Part shown: positions 14,555-19,068 of the stretch, one piece after another
How the letters are laid out: every line of letters starts with the position of its first letter
Position numbering within the stretch: the stretch's first letter is position 1
DNA from: Clostridia bacterium
GTDB lineage: Bacteria; Bacillota_A; Clostridia; Oscillospirales; Acutalibacteraceae
Assembly (NCBI GenBank): GCA_017503305.1
Contig: JAFVTJ010000157.1
Coordinates: 1-19,068, forward strand
Length of the DNA: 19,068 nucleotides
Direction of reading: 5' to 3'
Notes under the pieces: generated by a model
Database searches by the model: none
Told to the model about the DNA's origin: nothing
The model's input: the letters and a program-made list of their open reading frames with translations, nothing else
Made by a program: the position numbers and the translations under genes

Positions 14555-16087
14555 TTATTTTCTATCGCTGCACAGCCACATATCGTTTGGATTGTCAAGA
14601 TAATAACATTTGTGCGGGAAATTATCAAGAGTACAATAACGGCAGCAATATCCGTTTACCAAATGCTCGCAGGTTGAAAGCGATTGTCTGCCAACCGCTA
14701 ACCAATAGGCTTCCTCGGCGCGTTGTCTTTCGCGCTCTGCTGCCTCTAAGCGTTGTTTTTCCCGTTCTTGCATAACTTTAATTTTTCTTATTGTCTGCAA
14801 ACACTCAACCTCAATCCGTTCGGATTCCACGCCCTTTTCGACTGCGTAATTTAATTTTTCCACAATCCAACTAAACGCTTTTTCGGGGCCCACATGATAA
14901 TCAGCCAAAGCATAAAGCGCTACACCGTCGCGATAATCAACTGTTGAAGGGGCTTTTAATAAATCGCGAGCCTCATTATATTCACCGTTTTCAAAAAGCT
15001 CTACCGCTTTAGAATATTCCTTTTCAGCAATTTGCAACAGCTTTTTGCGGCTTTCATCCTGTTTGAAGGAAAAAAAATCTTTCAATTTTTGAGATGATAT
15101 ATACTCCCTATTCCAATCAAACCACCATACCAAACTATCAATATCTTCCTCTTTATTTAATGTGTCGGCTATTCGGTTTATATAATATGCATTCTCGGAT
15201 TCGTCCTCTACTGTGGCAATGGTCTTAAGTGCGGCGGCAATTTTGCCCTCAATTAATAAATCCACCGCTTCATCTTCGGTTTTTTCTATAAATGCCTTAT
15301 GGTTTTGCAGGGCTTCCTCATCCAAAAACTTGCGGAATTCCTCTAACTGCGCCTTTTCTTTTTTGTAATTATTACCCGTGTAAAACAAGCTTGTAACCCA
15401 TTCTTGTGCAAGGGAAAGAAAAAATACAGCAAAGCCCATCACACACAATACAGCGAGAAGTAGAAAAATCATTTGAATAAGATTGATAAGTACTATCCCC
15501 ACAATCATATACCACTCAAACCCACTGCTTGCACGACATGCTGATATAACGGGTATGGCAATAACTGCCAAACATGCCAAAACGATGGTAACGTACATAG
15601 CTGTAGTAATACAATCCGTAGCCGCATTATAACTTGATTTCAGTTTATCAACCAGGGTTATGGCATTATCGGCACGCTCAGTCTCGGTTTCGGCATCTTC
15701 TAATTTAAAGGCTTTGCCCTTGAAAGGAATAAAGCGGAAAATAAGACCTGTGACAACACCGCTAACCGGTATTGCCAAGAGTAAAATTATCATACAAACC
15801 CACATATTTGTATCTTTTGGGAATAGACCCAATGCCCATTTCCCCGCATTAAGAAAAATTTCGGGAATATGGCTAAAAGCCTCTTTAGCCGATATCTTCT
15901 CCGGCTCGATACTGCCGTAAAAAATAGACAATGCCAGCAAGGCTAATCCACTGCTTAAAAGCATATTAAACCAGCTTGCAATACCCCTGCTAATTTTACG
16001 ACCGTTTAATTTTACGCTCTCTTTTTCCAATTTTTCAACAAATTGTGGAAAGCTTTCATGGGTAATTATCGAATTCTTCTCTTTCAT
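14555..16087 (-). CDS. Uncharacterised multi-pass membrane protein with helical repeat region and Cys-rich tail
   Basis: The product has 510 residues; I do not recognise the family. A cytoplasmic start (1-35) is followed by membrane segments at about 38-57, 96-118, 160-184 and 192-228. A large hydrophilic, probably helical domain (240-425) includes TPR-like units such as YSKAVELFENGEYNEARDLL (358-377). A highly charged coiled coil (435-460, REKQRLEAAERERQRAEEAY) leads to a C-terminal tail with Cys at 473, 481, 482, 485, 494 and 506, in the order CEHL, CCRYC, HKCY and WLC, which looks like a small metal-binding domain. AAGGAG precedes the ATG. It is a single-gene unit with its own promoter and shares a bidirectional terminator with the acyltransferase gene. 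A membrane-tethered scaffold is one possibility, not a demonstrated function. Confidence 0.75.
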   Translation of the reverse strand: MKEKNSIITHESFPQFVEKLEKESVKLNGRKISRGIASWFNMLLSSGLALLALSIFYGSIEPEKISAKEAFSHIPEIFLNAGKWALGLFPKDTNMWVCMIILLLAIPVSGVVTGLIFRFIPFKGKAFKLEDAETETERADNAITLVDKLKSSYNAATDCITTAMYVTIVLACLAVIAIPVISACRASSGFEWYMIVGIVLINLIQMIFLLLAVLCVMGFAVFFLSLAQEWVTSLFYTGNNYKKEKAQLEEFRKFLDEEALQNHKAFIEKTEDEAVDLLIEGKIAAALKTIATVEDESENAYYINRIADTLNKEEDIDSLVWWFDWNREYISSQKLKDFFSFKQDESRKKLLQIAEKEYSKAVELFENGEYNEARDLLKAPSTVDYRDGVALYALADYHVGPEKAFSWIVEKLNYAVEKGVESERIEVECLQTIRKIKVMQEREKQRLEAAERERQRAEEAYWLAVGRQSLSTCEHLVNGYCCRYCTLDNFPHKCYYLDNPNDMWLCSDRK

Positions 16088-16161
16088 AAAGGCTCCTTTC
16101 TATTTGCGCCCAATTTTAATTTAAGCAAAAGCCAAAGGACACAACGGGGTCTCTATTTAAC

Positions 16162-16190
16162 AGTATATTACATTTTTCGGCACTTTACAA
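16162..16190 (-). promoter_or_regulatory. Promoter of the Cys-tailed membrane protein gene
   Basis: On the minus strand TTGTAA (16190-16185) and TATACT (16167-16162) are 17 bp apart. The predicted leader is about 70 bases. The rest of the 329-bp divergent gap (16088-16416) holds the hppA promoter and a 12-bp AT palindrome TAATATATATTA (16238-16249); I see no small gene in it. Confidence 0.6.
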
Positions 16191-16336
16191 GAGATTGTAA
16201 AAAATGCTCACAAAAATTATACTTCTGTTTCTCCCTGTAATATATATTATAGCGTATATTCAATAAGCCAACCAACGCTTGACGTTATAGCTTTTATTGT
16301 TTTTGCATAAACTTTTAAAAATTATTCGTTTTACCC

Positions 16337-16365
16337 TTGACTTTTTAATTATTCGGAGTTAAAAT
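16337..16365 (+). promoter_or_regulatory. Promoter of hppA
   Basis: TTGACT (16337-16342) and TAAAAT (16360-16365) are exactly 17 bp apart. The start would fall near 16372. The ribosome-binding site GAAAGG follows, about 12 bases before the ATG at 16417. Confidence 0.8.
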
Positions 16366-16416
16366 ATTAAAAACATAGAGATTGTCATTTTTTTAACAAA
16401 GAAAGGTCAGGTTTAT

Positions 16417-18528
16417 ATGTTAAACTTCTTGAGAGAATATGCTGCATTTTTGACCCTTGCAGGCTCAATTTTGGCAATTGTGTTTGCAGTGTTCACCGCA
16501 TTAAAGGTCCTCAAATTCAGCGAAGGCAACGATTTAATGAAGAAAATCTCTCATTCTATCAGAACCGGCGCAAACGCTTACCTAAAAAGACAGTACAAGG
16601 TGGTTATCATCTTCTTTGCTGTTATGTTCTTGGTACTTTTAGGTATGGCTGCTGCAAAGCTTCTCACATGGTTCGTTCCCTTTGCGTTCGTAACAGGCGG
16701 CTTCTTCTCGGCACTTTCGGGCTTTGTTGGTATGAAAATCGCTACCGCAGCCAATGCCAGAACAGCAAACGCTTGTATCACCGGTCTTGATAAAGGTCTT
16801 CGTGTTGCCTTCTCGGCAGGCTCGGTTATGGGCTTCACCGTTGTTGGCTTAGGTCTTTTAGACATTTCGGTTTGGATGCTTCTTTTAAAATTTGTATTTA
16901 AGCTTCCCGCTTCCGAAATTACTGCTGCAATGCTTACCTTTGGTATGGGTGCTTCTTCAATGGCACTTTTTGCACGTGTTGGCGGCGGTATCTTTACAAA
17001 GGCTGCTGACGTTGGCGCTGACCTTGTTGGTAAGGTTGAAGCAGGTATCCCCGAAGACGACCCGCGTAACCCCGCAGTTATTGCCGATAACGTTGGTGAC
17101 AACGTTGGTGACGTTGCAGGTATGGGTGCCGACCTTTATGAATCTTACGTTGGTTCTATTATTTCTGCTATGGCGTTGGGCGTTTCCGCTTTCAGCTCTA
17201 AAGCATTCAACGCAATCAGCGTTCCTTTACTTATCGCTACCGTAGGTATTCTTTGCTCAATCGTTGGTACTGTATTCGTTAGAACCAAGGAAGGCGCAAC
17301 ACAGCGTCAGCTTTTGGCTTCTTTAAGCCGCGGTACTAACTTTAGTGCTATTGTTATTGCAGTGCTTTCCTTCCCGATTGTATGGTTCATGCTCGACGGT
17401 AAAAACACCATCGGTCTTTACTTTGCAATTATCGCAGGTCTTATAGCAGGCGTGCTTATCGGTAAGGTTACCGAATACTACACATCCGATTCTTATTCCC
17501 CTACCAAAAAGCTTTCCGACAAGTCTGAAACAGGTAGCGCTACTATCATCATCGGCGGTTTAGGTCTTGGTATGCTTTCCACACTTATCCCCATTGTAAT
17601 CGTAGCAATTTGTATTATGGTTTCTTACTTCGTATCAGGTGGCGGTGCTTCGGCTTCTACCGGTCTTTACGGTATTGCACTTTCCGCAGTTGGTATGCTT
17701 TCAACCCTTGGTATTACCTTGGCTACCGACGCTTACGGCCCCGTTGCCGATAACGCAGGCGGTATTGCTCAAATGGCAAACCTTGACGAAAAGGTTAGAG
17801 AAAGAACCGACGCGCTTGACTCCCTCGGTAACACCACTGCAGCTACAGGTAAGGGCTTTGCTATCGGCTCTGCTGCTTTAACTGCTTTAGCACTTATGGT
17901 TTCTTACATTGATAAGGTTAAGGAAGTTGCCGCTGCTGCAGGCAAGGAAATCGTTACTGTATTTGACCTTACAAACCCCACCGTTTTGGTTGGTTTATTC
18001 ATCGGCGCATGCTTACCCTTTGTATTCGCTGCTTTAACTATGGAATCTGTTGGCAAGGCTGCTCAATCAGTTGTTGTTGAAGTTCGCCGTCAGTTCAAGC
18101 AAATTGCAGGTCTTATGGAAGGCAAAGCCGAACCCGATTATGCTTCCTGCGTTGACCTTTGCACAAAGGCAAGCCTTCGTCAAATGGTATTACCCACCGT
18201 TGTAGCTGTTGTAGCTCCCGTAATCGTTGGTATGGTGCTCGGCTTTACAGGTGTTGTTGGTATGCTCGCAGGCGCTACTGTAAGCGGCTTCTTATTAGCA
18301 ATCTTCATGTCTAACTCAGGCGGTGCTTGGGATAACGCTAAAAAGTACATCGAAAGCGGTGTTCACGGCGGCAAGGGCAGCGATCAACACAAGGCTGCCG
18401 TTGTTGGCGACACCGTAGGCGATCCTTTCAAAGATACTTCAGGTCCTGCTATTAACATTCTTATCAAGCTTCTTTCAATGGTTTCCATCGTTTTCGCAAG
18501 CTTGGTTGTTAACTACAGCTTATTCTAA
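16417..18528 (+). CDS. hppA: Ion-translocating membrane pyrophosphatase, K+-dependent type
   Basis: The 703-residue protein has the length and about 16 membrane segments of the H+/Na+-PPase family. It couples hydrolysis of cytoplasmic pyrophosphate to pumping of H+ or Na+ across the membrane. Active-site motifs are intact: D198-x7-K206-x-E208 in [32 protein letters not shown] after it, [16 protein letters not shown] in the second half, and [19 protein letters not shown] near the end. In [14 protein letters not shown] (from N472) the Ala475 and Gly478 correspond to the Ala/Gly pair of K+-dependent enzymes rather than the Lys/Thr pair of K+-independent ones. Whether it moves Na+, H+ or both cannot be decided by eye. 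It is a single-gene unit with its own promoter and terminator, and its codon use suggests strong expression. Confidence 0.97.
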   Translation: MLNFLREYAAFLTLAGSILAIVFAVFTALKVLKFSEGNDLMKKISHSIRTGANAYLKRQYKVVIIFFAVMFLVLLGMAAAKLLTWFVPFAFVTGGFFSALSGFVGMKIATAANARTANACITGLDKGLRVAFSAGSVMGFTVVGLGLLDISVWMLLLKFVFKLPASEITAAMLTFGMGASSMALFARVGGGIFTKAADVGADLVGKVEAGIPEDDPRNPAVIADNVGDNVGDVAGMGADLYESYVGSIISAMALGVSAFSSKAFNAISVPLLIATVGILCSIVGTVFVRTKEGATQRQLLASLSRGTNFSAIVIAVLSFPIVWFMLDGKNTIGLYFAIIAGLIAGVLIGKVTEYYTSDSYSPTKKLSDKSETGSATIIIGGLGLGMLSTLIPIVIVAICIMVSYFVSGGGASASTGLYGIALSAVGMLSTLGITLATDAYGPVADNAGGIAQMANLDEKVRERTDALDSLGNTTAATGKGFAIGSAALTALALMVSYIDKVKEVAAAAGKEIVTVFDLTNPTVLVGLFIGACLPFVFAALTMESVGKAAQSVVVEVRRQFKQIAGLMEGKAEPDYASCVDLCTKASLRQMVLPTVVAVVAPVIVGMVLGFTGVVGMLAGATVSGFLLAIFMSNSGGAWDNAKKYIESGVHGGKGSDQHKAAVVGDTVGDPFKDTSGPAINILIKLLSMVSIVFASLVVNYSLF

Positions 18529-18532
18529 TAAT

Positions 18533-18567
18533 AAATACCACTCGCTAGTCGGGTGGTATTTCATTTT
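18533..18567 (+). terminator. Terminator of hppA
   Basis: AAATACCACTCG (18533-18544) pairs with CGGGTGGTATTT (18550-18561), one T-G wobble, across a 5-base loop. TCATTTT follows. It starts four bases after the hppA stop codon. Confidence 0.85.
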
Positions 18568-18578
18568 AGGTCTATAAT

Positions 18579-18640
18579 TTAAACGATATGTCGACTAACT
18601 CACAGATGTTAGGTCAAGGGCGTTAGCCCTTGTCGTTTAA
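18579..18640 (+). other. Possible three-way-junction RNA structure
   Basis: TTAAACGA (18579-18586) and TCGTTTAA (18633-18640) can form an 8-bp closing stem. It would enclose CTAAC/GTTAG (18595-18599 with 18608-18612) and the perfect hairpin CAAGGGC-GTTA-GCCCTTG (18615-18632), which abuts the closing stem. A consensus -10 TATAAT stands just before it (18573-18578) but without a -35. I do not recognise a known RNA family. Confidence 0.4.
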
Positions 18641-18745
18641 GGGGGTTATGGCAACAAATATAAAAGCCACAATCAAGATTACACTTGCCGCCAAATTGAA
18701 AACCTTGAGGTTTTCTCCTTTGGCGGCGTTTTTATGGGTTTTCAC
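18623..18745 (-). CDS. Possible 40-residue membrane peptide
   Basis: A GTG start at 18745-18743 opens a 40-residue frame ending at the TAA at 18625-18623. The product has a basic N-terminus (MKTHKNAAKGENLK) and one membrane-length segment (VFNLAASVILIVAFIFVAI), ending TPLNDKG. TTAGGTAACAAG upstream offers only a weak ribosome-binding site, and no promoter is evident. An in-frame stop lies just upstream, so it is either a tiny protein or the tail of a decayed gene. It overlaps the compound hairpin at 18687-18727, which argues that the DNA may instead be selected for structure. Confidence 0.3.
   Translation of the reverse strand: MKTHKNAAKGENLKVFNLAASVILIVAFIFVAITPLNDKG
18687..18733 (+). terminator. 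Compound hairpin followed by a T-run
   Basis: GCCGCCAAA (18687-18695) pairs with TTTGGCGGC (18719-18727). Inside it GAAAACC (18698-18704) pairs with GGTTTTC (18709-18715) across TTGA. GTTTTT follows on the plus strand. Two nested perfect stems ending in Ts have the form of an intrinsic terminator, but no plus-strand gene precedes it after the hppA terminator, so it may end a short untranslated transcript. Confidence 0.55.
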
Positions 18746-18855
18746 CTTGTTACCTAAGGGGGAAATCGAAATTCCCCCTTAGGCGAATCTTTCCGCCCTT
18801 TCTTTTCGCCTACATAAGAAAGGGCGTGCCTGTCGCGGCACGAGCGACAAGGTAA
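18744..18855. repeat. Cluster of perfect inverted repeats
   Basis: CCTAAGGGGGAA/TTCCCCCTTAGG (18753-18783, 12-bp stem) and CGCCCTTTCTT/AAGAAAGGGCG (18794-18826, 11-bp stem) are perfect. TGTCGC/GCGACA (18831-18849) or alternatively GTGCC/GGCAC (18826-18841) follows. The outer arms ACCTTGT (18744-18750) and ACAAGGT (18847-18853) are inverted copies. The layout fits a small palindromic element or a folded RNA. The gap 18568-18947 otherwise contains only the peptide frame and the terminators listed. Confidence 0.5.
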
Positions 18856-18914
18856 TATTTTTTCTTCGGTTGAACTTTTTGAACTACACTACTGTGTACT
18901 TTCGTTATACAACA

Positions 18915-18949
18915 AAACCGACAAGTTTCGACTTGTCGGTTTATTTTTT
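18915..18949. terminator. UUCG-loop terminator, probably bidirectional
   Basis: AAACCGACAAGT (18915-18926) pairs perfectly with ACTTGTCGGTTT (18931-18942) across TTCG. On the plus strand ATTTTTTA follows; on the minus strand the stem runs into TTTTGTTG. It lies five bases beyond the stop codon of the truncated minus-strand gene, which it most likely terminates. Confidence 0.85.
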
Positions 18950-19068
18950 ATTCCATATCTAATTTACAAGCAAACATAACGTCGCCGTCTTTGTTTAAGC
19001 CCTTTGCTAAAATAGAGCCGTCCTGCCTTGTACTAAAAATTTCAAGCGGTTCGCCCTCTAACACTTCC
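18948..19068 (-). CDS. C-terminal end of an unidentified protein, cut by the window edge
   Basis: The last 40 codons of a minus-strand gene run from the window edge to the TAA at 18950-18948. The peptide reads EVLEGEPLEIFSTRQDGS, then ILAKGLNKDGDVMFACKLDME. I do not recognise it. It has no membrane segment and is followed at once by a strong hairpin terminator, which supports a real gene. Its start and identity lie outside the window. Confidence 0.6.
   Translation of the reverse strand, partial: EVLEGEPLEIFSTRQDGSILAKGLNKDGDVMFACKLDME

Noticed and set aside
16578..17102. 174-codon open frame antisense to hppA
   Set aside because: It lies wholly within a well-conserved gene, has low-complexity Pro/Ser/Lys-rich composition and no ribosome-binding site; it follows from the codon bias of hppA.
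18579..18640. tRNA or tRNA-like gene
   Set aside because: The cloverleaf-like pairing lacks a T-loop, anticodon arm and acceptor geometry of a tRNA.
18648..18782. Plus-strand 44-residue frame (MATNIKATIKITLAAK...)
   Set aside because: The G-run is only two to three bases from the ATG, and the frame crosses the compound hairpin with its T-run; the minus-strand frame looks more protein-like.

Overview
The window looks like chromosomal DNA of an endospore-forming, low-to-moderate GC Clostridia-type Firmicute, probably a gut or rumen Oscillospirales-like lineage. The evidence is a full spoIIE and a SleB-type cortex hydrolase side by side, AGGAGG/AAGGTGG-type Shine-Dalgarno sites, sigma-A promoters, a greA-lysS pair, a BspA-like surface protein with aromatic/Lys-rich repeats, and short palindromic intergenic elements of a kind common in such genomes. 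The lineage is an inference; no rRNA is present.

Layout. Positions 48-1159 (minus) hold a secreted leucine-rich-repeat/KW-repeat surface protein. A divergent pair at 1418-1984 consists of a small XRE repressor (minus) and an 80-residue Cys-rich protein (plus), sharing an intergenic region with two operator-like inverted repeats; one lies inside a TTGAAT-17-TAAAAT promoter. After a ~70-bp palindromic element and a heptamer repeat comes spoIIE (2129-4435, minus), with a promoter whose hexamers are 21 bp apart, as at the Spo0A-activated spoIIE promoter of Bacillus. Divergent from it is sleB (4596-5249), then the housekeeping operon greA-lysS (5396-7403) with a strong promoter and a clear terminator.

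The accessory middle holds a 545-residue fused MalF/MalG-like permease without recognisable EAA coupling loops (7564-9201), a 1078-residue secreted protein with three beta-trefoil-like modules and a C-terminal right-handed beta-helix (9384-12620), a membrane-anchored hypothetical protein with coding-like sequence continuing in frame beyond its stop (12752-13291), an acyltransferase-3 membrane protein (13426-14484), and an uncharacterised multi-pass protein with a Cys-rich tail (14555-16087, minus). Then comes hppA, a K+-dependent-type membrane pyrophosphatase (16417-18528), with its own promoter and terminator.

The last 380 bases before the truncated minus-strand gene at the right edge form a densely structured intergenic stretch: a potential three-way junction, a compound hairpin ending in a T-run, and a cluster of perfect 11-12 bp hairpins. 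It may encode a structured RNA, a palindromic mobile element, and/or a 40-residue membrane peptide on the minus strand.

Most likely to repay attention: the XRE/Cys-protein switch, the EAA-less fused permease, the in-frame stop at 13289, and the structured region at 18579-18855. No tRNA, rRNA, CRISPR array, transposase or phage gene was seen.
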